Source of the DNA: Onchidella celtica
Taxonomy: Eukaryota > Mollusca > Gastropoda > Systellommatophora > Onchidiidae
Assembly: GCA_963931925.1 (NCBI GenBank)
Contig: OZ007582.1
Span: 22,472,224 to 22,536,223, forward strand
Direction of reading: 5' to 3'
DNA: 64,000 bases
Shown: positions 11,601 to 26,600 of the stretch, one piece after another
How positions within the stretch are numbered: position 1 is the stretch's first letter
Layout: every line of letters begins with the position of its first letter
The notes under the pieces: model-generated
The model's input: the letters and a program-made list of their open reading frames with translations, nothing else
The model's database searches: none
Told to the model about the DNA's origin: nothing
Program-made: the position numbers and the translations under genes

Positions 11601-14600
11601 TTTTTATGCACAAAATTTCTCCACTTGATAGTTTTAGGAAGAGTCACAGAAAGTCAAAACTTTTATGGATAGAAAATGTCCGTTTCAAAATTATTAATGA
11701 AATGCAGGCTGTGAAATTACTGATCTGTGCACATTTTTCACTTGTAAAGTCATTCAGTTCATCATTAAATTTCAGTATTTTCTTTTAACATAGATAGAAT
11801 TGAGACAGAATTAACAGCAAAGACTTTTTGTTGTTTTCATCATCTAGACAGCTTTTTTTAGTACTTGTACAAACCTCAAGTAGGACATTGACATGTAAAA
11901 ATTACCACAGTTGAACACTTTTGTACTGCGGGTTTGATGGGATTTTTTTACACCTGAATGCAACGCTGCAGTATCTATTTTAAACTTTTCAAACTCTCAA
12001 AAAGTGAATAAATATCATCACAAGAGTTAAAAAAAACCAATGCAGGAAGTGGTCTCAAAAATTTATACACAAAACCAAACCCCTAAATACAAGAGTTTCA
12101 AAGGGATGCAAAGAGCCTTCATTCTTTGTTCTGGAAAAAGATTTTGCATCCGTGGTAATGAACAGTACAGGTACGAGTGATGCAATTTTATAACAGCAGC
12201 ATGGAAAGTGTAAGGGAAGAATCCATAGGCAAGTATGTCACATTTCAGGGTAAGAAAATAGGCATACTTAAGCTACACTATTGTGTAGATAGGTAGCTTC
12301 GTTTATAGCCTTTCATGTCTTTTCATTCTCTTTTCCACCCTCAGTTTTACTCTGTTTAACTTGCATTCTGCAGGTTTGAAATGGGCAACCTTGAGCAGTA
12401 TGTTCTTGGTGACTGCTGGAACTTGTTTTAGAGTAATCACATCTGACCCATTACCAGCCACCATGTAAGTGTAGGATCTAATTCAGTTGTAAAACCTATT
12501 GCTGCCACAGCAACATCATATGTTGCAGAAAACTGCTGCATGACTGATAAATCGGCCTTACAGTTTCATGCTAAAACTGCCGCGGGTCCGCTATATCAGC
12601 CAACATCCAGCATATTTTACACTCCTAATTTTACTATTTCCTGCTGTCTTTCTACCAGATAATCCATTAATTTGGTAGTCTAAAGGAAGGAAGAGTTTTA
12701 CTTTACAATCAATATGAAATGAACAATAACCCAGTCTAAGTTGTGCATGTTCAAATTCAGACTTATATCCCAACCTACAGCTGCAATCTTATTCGCTAGA
12801 CATCTCTTCTTTCTTCCACACGTAGAATTTTTATTTATCTTACAATACCTTGATTATGCCAAGGAGTTTCAGAACTGAAGTCGTCATCAGTGAAAAATAC
12901 AGGTTGAAGTTTTTCTCTGCCCAAGCATTACTAATGTACCGTGAGTAGCACAGCTGTTTTGCCCATCTGGCCTGTGTCCCCTTGTTACATTATGTTTTCA
13001 TTTGTTATTAGACTAATCCACTTTGGACACTTCCTGAATGGACTTGCTGGGCCAATAGCCATGAGTGGCATTCCAGCTTTATCAGCTGTTTGGTTTCCAC
13101 CAAGAGAAAGACTTACAGCAACAGCTATCAGTGCAAGTCTGTGTGAACTGGGCTCGGCTGTTGCATTTGTTATAGGTGCGTTACATTTAATATTCCAGGC
13201 CACATTAGTCGTGCAACAAACTTTTAAATAGCTCTAACTTTTGAACCTCTGGAGATAATTGAACGAAATAAAAAGCCCTGTCATCTTTAATCCTAGTTCT
13301 ATTGATCCCATAATGAATTAGATCTAAATGAGCATTTCGGACAAGACAGAATTGGTCAAAACACTTGGCTTTTCAGTACATGTATGTGCTCTACGACCTG
13401 GAACTGGAAATCAAATCTCTCGCTAAAACTAACATTATAGTAAATGGACGCTTTACATAGTAGAGGAGGGAGAAGGCAATGTCACGATACATGTGGTTAG
13501 TAAATTAAGCGAATGGCTTAAAAAATAATTTGTTCACCTGAATGGCCTGACTTAGGGATAGAAAAAGCCCAGAGGTCTTGGGAAAATGATAAAATGTGTG
13601 TTAACCCCTTCGCAACGACGCGTTTTGCATTCCTGTGTACGACAGGTTTTTTTAGCTACTTTGGTTACCCAGTATGACAGCGCGTGAGTAGTTGTTAAGA
13701 TTATGTTTTAAAACTGACTGTGATCAGTTTATTTGCACAGTTGACCCCCAAAAATATACATTTTCTGAAAGGAAACTGAATGTAGTTTCTAAATATGCCA
13801 TGTTTTTTCATCTCAAGCAATATACAAGGTCACAAAGTCATGATCAAATCGACAGTGATGAGAGGAACGCAACCTATCGAAGGTTATTTGCTCTGATGAA
13901 GCGCTAGCAGTAAAGAAATTTCCAAAAACTGGAATCGAGTATGCGTAAAATTCAATGCTGATTCAGAATTTCGCCCGTACTCGCCCATAGCTTTGAATAC
14001 AAAGCATTTGTAGAGCAGTTTTAGTATGCCGTACCTGGTACGTCTACATGGTATTGGGGAACCCAGAGTATCGCAACTTCCGTGACGTACTTGGTACGGC
14101 ACACCGGCAAAAATTGCACAATTTTGTGACGCACCAGGTGCGTCACTATGGGGTCGAAGGGGTTAAACGGCATGTAAATGCAGAAAATTCTTGATTTTGG
14201 GCTTTCCATTTAACAATACAACCTACTGCATATCATCACAATACTTTATCCAAATATCATAGGGTCACTTCCGATTTATCCACCACTATTGTTGTTATTG
14301 CGTCGTAAAGTAAACACGATACATGTGTTCAAAAGGACCCGATTGACCCGACTGCCGAGGTTATTGGCAACACGTGAATGATCGGCTGACTGGCCGCTGG
14401 CTATCCCTGCACGGGGCGTTACGTGAACGAGTTCACTCAGCGTGGGACGAGGGCTAATTAACCAAAGTCATTCACAAGTTACATCCGTTTAACGTATGTT
14501 GCAAAACTTATGCAGCTTAGTATACATGTCATTCTCATCTCACTTAAGAATTGGCCATGGCGTACAAAAGCTGGATACTTTAGTTGACCGCCAATAATAG

Positions 14601-17600
14601 CCTGGAAGCACCCGCAGTTGTTGGGCCGTGACGGTGACCTGGGTCACTCATCAGTCAGTGAGCACCGTAGAATGAGTGATGCAAAACGCCTTTAAAAAAA
14701 TTTTAATGGGGAGTTATTATGCTAACAGTGTTTGATTTTAGTGATTAATCGTTACTGGGCATGCAGTAGGCAAATGGTGTGAGTGTAAAATATTTAAATA
14801 TTGGTTGGTTTAGTTGTAATACGTAGTTAAAATTGCCCTTATTTTACTGCTGACACTGCTGTTAGATATGACGTAATAAAGATCCATAATTCGGTAACGG
14901 CCAGTGAGTTCCTGTTCAGATTTACAAAATATGAATTAGACACATATACAGGCTTCCTTGCCATGTGGCTTTTTCTCTGCGGTTTTTATAAACGATACAG
15001 GTCAATCTAAGCAGCTATGTGTTGTCACTTAGCATATTATGTTGCCCTTAGCTTGAACTTGCCTTCTCCTCGTAAGAATATTCGCACATTTCTTTAACTT
15101 TGAATAACTTATTTATGTACACTAAGTAGTTTCGAACTGCCTCTGGTTCATTGTTTTGTGGAGGGGCCGGCCTCTGAATTTTTATTTTGCCGCACTTTAG
15201 GGCAGACTTTTGACTGTGCAGGTCAGTGACGGATCTGCTTCCAACAGTTGGATTTTCATGATGAATTCTAGTTTACAAAAGTCATCATTGGTGCCACATG
15301 CTCTTTTTTTTCAAGTCTGGCGATAGCCTGGTGGCTATTCTCAATCCATTTCTCACCCAGCAGACTGAGCCCGAGTGTATATTGACTTGTATAATGTGGT
15401 ATGCAGTGGGGTTCTAAAATGTGCTGTTTTGGGATTGTTTTGTTGGGAAACTTCCTCCTGAATGTGACCATGTAATTGTCTATCGGAGTTTGAAATCCAG
15501 AGAGTGATTCTGTGTTGATGGATTTGGTGTGTGAGAGGCTCTGTGAACTTGACTGACAGAGTTGTTGAGATAGTCGAATGTCATTTGTAGTATACATGCC
15601 TCCTTGATGATGAATGGGTCGCTTGTGTGCGTTTTAAGCCCGAGTAACAATCTCTTCAGTGAGGCGTTTGTAAACTGCCTGCTGAGATACTTATGGCAGT
15701 GGCTACCAATAAATGACCCGCTGTCATAAGCCTGTGATGTGATTCTGTGTGTTTTGAGAATTCCATCAAAACAGGAAGTAAGAGAGCCAGAGTTTGGGGT
15801 AAGCTCAGAAAACATGATATCAGATTATGCTTCTTCTGCCTGTTTCAATTCTCGTGTGTGTTTTGCTTTGTTGGCATCCGTGTGGCTGAAAATTATGCGA
15901 GTTGCATTTACATAAGGTATGTCCTGGCTGGTTGTTTCAGTGTGAGGTATGTTTTGGTCAGTTATGTCTGTTTTAGAGAGATTTGTAAATTGTACTTGGA
16001 GAGTCAACAGTATTTTTTTCGGTTGCTGAGGTGAGATGACTGAGATGCAAACTGCTTCATTGAGACACAGCTATGAGACATTCCCTGCCTGTGTGAACAG
16101 ACAGTATATGCTGTTTTGGCACAGTTGGGGTTGTGTTTGTCACAAATCCCAGACTGGGAGATGTAATAAGTTATGACAGGACAACAATCACGAACGAACA
16201 AGTTTAACACTTAACAGAACAACCCATCAGACTCACACATTTATTAAACATAATTATACAGATAATAGCGCAATTACATACATTATATTATTGAATTTAA
16301 CTGCCGTACAACGGCCTTATTCCCACATGCACTCTTCCTCGGATCCACAACCCGGTAGTTACTTCCTAAAGACACTTCGGCCTCAGCCTCTCCCCTCAGG
16401 GTCTTAATAGCACATTAATAATTCACTGGCACCGCAGTCTCTCAATATCACCTTCCTATTGCCATAACACCTTAGCATTCCACTAGCACCTCAGCAGGGC
16501 AATAGCACATTATCATTTCAATAGCCCATCAACATGGCAATGGTACATTATCATTTCAATAGCCCCTCAACATGGCAATAGTACATTATCATTTCAATAG
16601 CCCATCAACATGGCAATAGTACATTATCATTTCAGTTAGCACATTCACGCTCATATCTACGTCCCTGTCCGTGGCCAGACTGCCACGACTTTATGTGCCT
16701 CTACTGTCCTGCACCGACAGCCTCACTCTTGGCCTATGTGTGGCCTCCGGCCCTATGCTGGCCTATCCCCTGTGCTCACCGAGGTGGCTCTTTGGCCCGT
16801 CCCTGACACCTACAAGAATAACATTACATTGGTATAATACCATACCATTTCTAATCACTTCACCCCTCATTACAACTCATGAAGCGTACACACAATAGTT
16901 CACATTTCACTCACCAAACCTCTTACGGTAACACACCTCCATCGTAGTACACAATACTCACTCGTGCTACAAATCCATGAACTCAACTTTCATCTATCGC
17001 TCATGGCGCACATTGCTATATCCAATATCAAGGACTTCCACATTCCTCACATATACTTATTTACATCATGGTAATAGACGAATATAATACATCAATCATA
17101 ATTATCAATCATCGTTTCACCTACCAGTCATCACTGGAAAAAACTCTCTCACTAGTCTTCCGACTGCTCCCCTTATGTTCGCCCACTGGGCTTTCTCTTG
17201 CGTCCGCTCTTTAGGACGTTCTAACTTGCAGTGATAGTAATACAGCGCCCTCGCCTCCTTCAGACCCCCACCACTCATAACATGCACGCTTTCCCTTACT
17301 TGTCTACGTGCGTTAATTTTACTCTCCTCCTTTCCCCCCGTAATTATTAACTATCGCTCACTCCACTCGTGACAGTGTTCACTCCAAATGTGTAAACTGT
17401 TTTCAATATGAGGTCGGCAGAATCAAGAGAAGCTGTTCTTTGTCAACGTTTAGCATCCTCAACTATCTTGTAGCATTCTGGACAGATATATTTGGAATGT
17501 TTGCTGATAAAGCCTTACCTGATATCTAGTCTAGACAGCAGACAAGATGAATGTCGCTAGCAAATGATGAACACAAAAATGTTTTTTGACAATCTTTCTT

Positions 17601-20600
17601 AGTTTTTGATGTTGAGTCTTCCAAATACACACAGACTGTCCAGAGCAAAAATATGTTTATCTTGTGTATGCTTCATGTTATTATTATTTTTAAGCAGTTT
17701 ATTACATCACAAGAAAGTCTTGTAGGTTGGCCAAGATAACAACAATAGGTGAGCACGTCACATATAAATTGATATAGCATTCCAACTAAAGCTGCGGCCT
17801 TGATAAAATTAGCGCAGACACAACAGAAATTATTCCTGATTACACAGATGAAAACTGCAAACTGTTTTCATTGGCCATTTTTATGTAATTATAGCATCTG
17901 CAAGCTACCCCTTGCATTTTCTTTGTTATACTGGTGACTGAGCATGTGTTCACTTCTTTTTTCTTTAATTGTTGACGTTCACCAGAGTGTACTCCGTGAC
18001 CTTACCCTCCCTTCCTAGTGAGTAGTTGTTGAGTGATCGTAAACATTAGTATGTTCCTGAACGTTCAATAACGTTGTGGATATAGAATTTTACGCCAGAT
18101 TTGGCCTTGAGTGATGTAACCTGGTGACGTATTGATACGTGATTGGTTAGTCTGTGTGTTCGGGCGAGGGCAGAGGTTACGTTTATTTCGGGAACTTTCT
18201 GTAGAAATGTCTATTTATAATGTTTGCCTCTGACTATAAAAAGACATTACTGCAAAGATGCATTTTCATTCATTACTTCAGTGTGTCTCTTGCCAGCAAT
18301 CACAAGCAAAGACTAAATGCTTCTCTTGGCTGTATCATTAATTTTGCAGAGTGAATGACCCTGAATTTCCATACAAATAATTATTTCTAATTTCTTACAC
18401 ACTAAAGCAATCTAGTGATGACATTCTGGTGTCTTTATTAACAAAGTTGTAACCCTAACTATTGCAGAGGACGAGTTGTTGTTGAAGCACAAATGAAGAA
18501 ATTTGACATTTAATATGGGGTCCAGAGCTGTAACTCACACTCACTGCGACCTTAGTTTTTGTTTGTTCCAAGTCCATTATTTGCACAACTGAGAAATTCT
18601 ACATTAAATGTTAACGGCTCTAGTATTATGATAAGAAGTTAGTCTAAATTGTTACTGTGAAAAAGCTTGACAAGTGCCATTATGCATTTTAAACAAGTGT
18701 CAAAGTGTGCATTTCTTATACCTCTCCTATACTAAAGATCTCCAGTTTTTCAGAAAATGGAGATAGAACAAATAAGGTCGCATTATGTAGGAGACAGTTG
18801 TTGAAGCACAACTCAAGAAATTTAACAATTAATTTGTGATCCAGAGTTGTAACTCAACCCATGTGAGTGGTTGGTCGGTGAGTAAGTGAGTTTTCCTTTC
18901 CGTGTGGCATAAGATATTTAGTTGTTCGCTGGTGCCTTCCTAGTATTTTATTGTTAAGATACAGTTACTAAACTTTAGTATTATTTAATCGATCGTCGGA
19001 TCTCGTCTTTTTTATTCTACAGCTGTAATAGTTCCGTTTTCTAAAGGGTTCTAGTTAGATCAACTAACTCCCCCCTACTATAACGTGCTAGAACAACCTC
19101 AGCTGTTACAGTAATTAACAATTGTTTATCTATGTTTGGAAATGGAAAAAGCACAAAGTATTGGCAATAAACACATACATGTGTAGAACAAAGACAAAAG
19201 CATGTTGAAAGCTGGGACGTCTGCAGACTGTAAGGGAAAGAGTGTTGCTAGAGTCTTCCTAGCAAGAAATCAGGATGGGCCCACTGGGTCCGTTGCAAAT
19301 TTGATATCAAAAGAGTCGAATTTTAACATGAAGTGTGTCTCCCGTTAATTGCTGCCTGCAAAGCGATCTGACCGCATTGGCCCCAGTCAGCATTCCATCG
19401 CCGGAGATGTATGACTGCCAGCCTGCGATTTCGCACATTGTTGTACACCATGTGGCATTTCTTTTTTTGCACTGATAACTTCTGATTTAATAAAAAATAT
19501 ATAACAGTATGAATTCAATGTATGCCATCACATTTTATTATGGCAACTTCAGTTGTTTTTATTAGGAAATTCAACGGATTTCTGGTACACTTTTTTTCTT
19601 TAGGTCCAGCGGTGGTATCAGATGCCCCTCCAGCTGAAGTAAATATGACAAATGTTAATCCACTTTCGTACAATCAGTAAGTTGGGATGTGTATAATATA
19701 TGTATATGTTGTTTTTTTTTATGTTATCAGTGCAAGGTATAAGATTCTGTTCTGTAGCTTCATATCAGAACTTATTGCAAAAACCTTGGGCTTAACTTAA
19801 AATGTTATACACAATTTAAAAATAAAATTTTGTTTAAACCTTCAAACTTGAGAGTTGTTAACTGAAACACCCTTATAAACTAATTAGCTATGACGGGGTG
19901 AGCGTTTACATGTGTTTCAGGCTTGAGCGTTAACATATGTTTTGGGCTTGACTGGCAAAAACCCAGGGGGGTGGGGGAGGTTGAATTAATCAGAATGTAA
20001 ATGTAGATTACTAAATTGCATAATCTCACTATTTCTAATTAAGCTACTTGAGAGTAGAAAAGTTCAGCTCCAGTTATGAGTAAAATAAGATAGTTGGTGT
20101 TTAATCAATAAATCACTTTAAATGTAAAGGATTATATAGGTGCTATTGCAGGATTCAGTATAAAAAGAACAATTCTAACAGAACTACGAGCTTGCATATC
20201 AAAAAATGTTTCTCTTTTCAGGAGTATTGTGTTTGAGAGTTCACCAAACACTTCTTCATGGTCCAATGAGACAGGTAGGCCATGACATTGGAAATAACGA
20301 GTGAACTGATTACAACAGTTCTTTATGAATGACAACCACAAATTTATGTAATTGTTAACTTTCTTGGAAGTGCTACAGTAACTGTCCCCTACAATAGTTT
20401 GAGTTACAACTCTGGATCACAAATTAATTGTTAAATTTCTTGAGTTGTGCTTCAACAACTGTCTCCTACATAATGCGACCTTATTTGTTCTATCTCCATT
20501 TTCTGAAAAACTGGAGATCTTTAGTATAGGAGAGGTATAAGAAATGCACACTTTGACACTTGTTTAAAATGCATAATGGCACTTGTCAAGCTTTTTCACA

Positions 20601-23600
20601 GTAACAATTTAGACTAACTTCTTATCATAATACTAGAGCCGTTAACATTTAATGTAGAATTTCTCAGTTGTGCAAATAATGGACTTGGAACAAACAAAAA
20701 CTAAGGTCGCAGTGAGTGTGAGTTACAGCTCTGGACCCCATATTAAATGTCAAATTTCTTCATTTGTGCTTCAACAACAACTCGTCCTCTGCAATAGTTA
20801 GGGTTACAACTTTGTTAATAAAGACACCAGAATGTCATCACTAGATTGCTTTAGTGTGTAAGAAATTAGAAATAATTATTTGTATGGAAATTCAGGGTCA
20901 TTCACTCTGCAAAATTAATGATACAGCCAAGAGAAGCATTTAGTCTTTGCTTGTGATTGCTGGCAAGAGACACACTGAAGTAATGAATGAAAATGCATCT
21001 TTGCAGTAATGTCTTTTTATAGTCAGAGGCAAACATTATAAAGAAGGAGAGTACATGTTTTGGTCTGTTCTTATACCTTTGCAGAGGCCAGAATTGAAAA
21101 GGAGAGACATGAAATAATGTTGTACATGTATTATGGTAAGTTTTTTTTCATATACTACATAATTATATTGTTAGATTTTCAATTCCTGTTATTAATCAGT
21201 TGTTTTTTTCTCAATGTGGCTTTGGCCAAGAGATTTGAAACTAACTTCTGTGACAAATAGAAACTGAAATTTCTAACAGGAATTTTTTTAATAGACGGAT
21301 TTGTACCTAATCCATATTATAGAAGAACTTGATCTATTTTTAAGGCATACTATTGTTTCACTAAATAAAACTAAAACTACAGACCGTTAAATCCAAGGCA
21401 GATAGTGATAATACTAATATCACATTTTTTGGTGAGTAAGACATTTCAGCATTTGGCAGCCACATAGTTACATTGTGAATCACAGTTCAATGGAGCCATT
21501 TTACTCTTAGTATACTGCTGTTCACTACAAGTTCTGCACACATGCACACCACAGGAGAGTGAATCAGATCTGTTGCTAGATCATAGTAGTGGTCTGTTGA
21601 CCAGGAGATTATTAAAGAAAAAATGCAAAGAGCGTGGAAAGGCGAGGAAGGAAGAGGGGGAAGAAAAGGGGGGAGCAGGTTATTTTATATATATGTTACA
21701 TCTACTTTGTACAAAGTGGATGATCTCATTCACAACAAACTTCAGTCTTCACAAGGACCACTTGCTCTGTAAAGCTGAACCTAGCACGCCAGCAACTTGC
21801 TTTTTAGTGATCTGGATATTTGGATCATCCACTTCAAAATATCTGGATATCCAGATTATGATCCAAATTTTAGATCAGTTCAGAAAAATGGGGGGGGGGG
21901 AGGGGGGGGGGATTAGATGACATCTTTTTTTTAATCGTTAAGGCAGAGACAGGGGAGAAAGTCAATATGTATTATTACTGAACGAGCTTCTGATCCAGAT
22001 TTCTATCAGCAAGTTGGAAGTGGGTCGTATATGGGTCATCCACCTGTATCCGGATAACTGGATTGATCTATTTAACTGGCTATCCAAATCTGAATCTGGA
22101 CTCTCGCCCAGCACTAGCTGGACCCTGCTTGATGGTCAGATTATGCTAAGAGAAGTCTTGGTCCTCAGGTAACGTTCAGTTTTTCCATTTCTATTCATGC
22201 CCCAAATGTGAAATGACACAAAGGCATTTTTTTTTTCTTTTTCCCCTCAGTATTACCCTAAATCTCATTTAAAGTTTGTTATACCATAATTCCTGGCGAA
22301 GTTAGGATCAAAATCCCCGGATACTGGGAGATAGACATGAAATTTTGAAGTGATGTGAAAGATCCCTGCACATGGAAGATCCTACGAAAGACAGAAAAAC
22401 TCAATGACACAAGAAAAATGGGCAAAAATTAATTACCACCATTATGGAAGAAACCTGTTACTAATATCAAAATATGCTCGCCTCTCATGCCAAGGGTCCC
22501 GGGTTCTAAACCCGGGCAGTGCAGGCATGTTGGAAAGTGGATTTTTCTCGTATTTTCAAGTCCCAGGTCCTATTGGGGGGTAGGATCGAGTAGTTCTTGG
22601 AAATTGGATTTTTCTCATATTTTCAAGTCCCTGGTCCTATTGGGGGGTAGGATCGAGTACCTAGTCTTCTCGGATAAGGACGAAAAAATTCGGAGGGCCC
22701 GTGTGCACGTTGCGCACGTTAAAGATACCTTGGCAGTTGGAAATCGTAAAGAGCAGGCCGAAAGGCCGCTGCCCGGGCAAAATTGAAATTAATAGATTAA
22801 AATTTATCCATATCATCTCTTCCCCCCCCCCCCCCCCCCCCGCCAGAACAAGAAATAATAAAAAAAACAAGTAAAGTGAGGTGTAAATGCCAAGGGCAGC
22901 GAACCTCCTAAAATAAAGACCTCAAATCATCAATCAATATCAAAATTAGCCTACTTTTGGAGTCATGACATTGCTGTCGAGATGAACCATTCGTTCTCTC
23001 AGAATAGGTCTGCATACCGTGCATGTATTCATTCTGTTACGGACTGATGGAGCGTGCACTGATGACATCATTGCTGGGCACACAGCGCAGTGGATGGAAT
23101 TTGGCAAGTTGATTTGTTTGGGTGTCCTGTATTTCTATTAGCTACCAGCGAGGCAAAAGTCCTAAAAGGTAGCTGTGATGCAAATCAAAGTTCATCGAAA
23201 CTGCAGAGTTCTGAGAGCAAGGATTTTGTTTATAAAATGTCTTTCAGTTTTTTAATATCTGACCCAGTTAGCAAGAGTTATGTTTCTGTTTTTGTATCAT
23301 ATTTTGAATGTTTTCCTCAGTATGTGGCTGGTCTGCTCTGGTGTTTGTAGTGATGGTCTGTTACTTTCCAGCAAAACCTCCTCAGCCCCCTTGTGTGTCA
23401 GCCATGCAGGAGAGAGACAGATATTGGTTAGGGATGTGGTCACTGAGACGGTGAGAATCACTTCCAAAAGAACAAACATGAATGAACAAACTATTAATAA
23501 ACGTTGAAAATTAAAGTAGGTGAAAAAGGTCTTAATTTAATATGTCACGTTATTTCATAATTATATAAATTAATGTAACCATACCCTGATACCCACAAAT

Positions 23601-26600
23601 TTATCATTGTTTCTAAGACCGACATTTAAGACAGAGGAAAGATGCACAAAGATAGAGGGATAAGTTGTAGATTAAATTCCAAGCCTAAGTCTTGTAATTT
23701 TGTTTTGCCTTTGAACTCTTTACATTTTCTCTGTGCATTTTTGGGTGACATGCAACAAATTGCTGACTCAGAATTCTGTTTCCCAAATATGCCCACTTAT
23801 GTATCATCACCATTTCCTAAGACTGCAGTAACTCAAAAATTAGAAAAATCGATTTTCATAAACATTTAACTACATTCAAAGCTACATCGAATGGTCTTGG
23901 TTCTAGACCCCTAAGCTGAAAGAATAATTTGAAGAGCAAACTCTCAAAAAGTCATGGTCACCAGACCAGTTGTGCTAAAATAAAACAGTTTTTTGCTTCT
24001 TCTGAAAAGTAGTCAAAGCCAATTACTACCGTTTTAGGGAACGGCCACGACATTTGGTGGGCAGATTCTACAAATGCTATATTAATGAAATCATTTGCAT
24101 TATCTTCACCCTTGATTTCTTTGTACTCTTTACACATTAAAGCTAATAATTATAAGTTTCAAGTGTATTTCATGTGTTATCAACCAGAATTCCATTTTTC
24201 CAATTCTCTGGGGTCTGCCAATATCTAGTTGGATAGCCGAAAAGATAAACCTAGATCTAGCAAGCGCTGACAAGTATGAGTAGGTCCATTAAATTTGTGA
24301 AATTCTACCCTTCCCATTATGTCTGTTCACTATTTTGTTTAATCATGTCATCAAACTCTCTGCTAAAAAAAAACTTGGAACTGGATATATGCACCTCAGG
24401 TTGCTAATGGGAAACCTTTGAACTTGATTCTACAATTTAACTATGAAAGAATGTCATTTTGATCCCAAATTTATGAGAGTATAATTTCTGGACAATTTTT
24501 ATTGCTATTTACAGTAAGGGCCATTTCCTGCTCTTGACCTTGACCTACAGTATCTCCATTGGGGTGTTGGTGTGCTGGAACAGTGTGCTGAATATGAATC
24601 TTAGTCCGACTGGCATCAGTGAGGTGAGGCAACACTGAAACTAGTGGTGTACCTACATGAACAGTTGACCTTATGTGAAAAGTAAGGGCAGGCTGTTACA
24701 TAGTAGACATTTTCATAGAAATCTGCGCCATCTTGGATAGGGAGAATGCCCATTACTAAGGTGCAGTGTTGTTTATAGCCCATGAGTACAAAACAATTGC
24801 TGTTTATTGTCCTATAATGTTTCTATTGCCCTACTGTAGTCCTAACCTTTCATTTACTCTGTGGATGCATTTCATCTTGAACTCTTGTAACTTTGCATTT
24901 GATTCTTTGTGAGATTAGATCTAAGCTAAGATTAGTAAGCTTTAACTTTAACAAAATTTTAACATTTGACTGCATTGAGATCTTGATATTGAGAAAGTGG
25001 ATCCACAATATGAAGATTTCTTGTCAGATGTCTAACAAAATCTAATAGAGTGCCTAACTGCTCATGGAGTGTTTACAAGAGGGGAGAAACAAGCTCTGGT
25101 GGCAAGAGCTTTTGTCAGTTGGGAAAACAAAACATCCATGAAAAGTTCAACAGATTGATTTTTGGAAAGACTTGAAAAAGGACTACAACAGTACACGTAT
25201 ATTGAAAGATTATGACATTTTTGATCCTGTCAAACTGTCATCTAGTGAATGGTCAACAGATGTCAGCAAGTGGCCTCTTGTTGACATGGGGAAAATTATC
25301 AAGTTTCTTCAGAATTCCAAGGAATATAATACAGATTATATAGGCAAATGCAAGACTCAGTAGGTTTATTCATATTCTGCCACTATGTTTTTTGGTCCAG
25401 TTCTATGGGCAGCAGAGCCAGGTCAGCCTGGCTACTGTCTTGTAACAGCAGGTGTTAGTTCATCTCAGAGTGTTCATGGTGAGCCATCAAACCATGGCCT
25501 CTAATAAAGAATAGTGGAGACATCATGACAACATGGTGCACCTATTCAGCTGGTTTTAATAAAATCTGCACTCATGTGATAGCTATGTTCTATGAAATAG
25601 AATACATGAACAGTTTATAATATCCCCCTACCAAAGGAAGGTAGCAAGTCCCTCTATCCAAGATGGTTTAGGTTTCTGTGAGGGGCTTTATTATAATGAT
25701 TATTTTTTTGTACAATTCACCATGATATATAGAGCAATCAGTGAAATACAAAATGGTTTTTAATATGACCATAAATAAAATATTGAATAAAGAAGCTGAC
25801 AGGCATGCTTTGAAGCTGCACTGGTGTGTCATATTCATGAAAGTGAATGCTCAAAATTATTGTGTTTTTGAAATAATTGCCAAGACAGTTGCAAGATGGA
25901 ATATTATTGTGTATCTATGTCATGTTCTTGAAAGTGAATGCACAGATTTGTTCATGTTCTTGAATGAATTGTCAAGATACCATTAAATCTTCTCTCAAAT
26001 AGTCCTTATCAACATTGTAATGAAACCATTTTGGCTATATGTAGGTAACGGCTGGCTGGATTGGATTTTATTCCACAATTTCAGGATGTACAGGATCTTT
26101 GCTTGTTGGCAGGTAAGGAAGAACTGGTGACAAGTAGACCAAAAAAAAATTTCCCATTTCATCCCTTGAAAGTTTGATTGACTGAATGTCTTACCTTTTC
26201 ATATAATCTCGTGCAATGCTGAGCGACCCCCTTTACAGAATCAACATGCTGAGCACCACAGTTGAGTGAGTCTCCTCCCAGCCTTTCACACCGTGACACT
26301 CAGACCCTGAGTTTGTGGGTTATGCGTTACACACTATGCAGTGTATGTTTGCATACAAAACATTATATTGTTGTCTTCTCCTCTTAGTAACCTACACATT
26401 GATGTTACGGCCATATTGTAGTTTGTTAAATTCTTGTCTGTGAATTTTTTTTGCCTTTTGTTTTGTATACTTCTTTGATCCCATTTGGGAAATTTGCTGT
26501 CGTTATAATTGGCGCAGACACGTGGTCACCACAGTGCAAACTGACCTCAAAATCATGCGTCTGCATGGAAGAATAAAATTACTATAAACTAAAAGCGTAC

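Noticed and set aside
16420-16640. CRISPR-like array
   Set aside because: Units are directly adjacent without unique spacers, and the genome is clearly eukaryotic; it is a minisatellite.
22661-22870. Glycine-rich minus-strand frame
   Set aside because: It is translation of the C/G homopolymer in the SINE.
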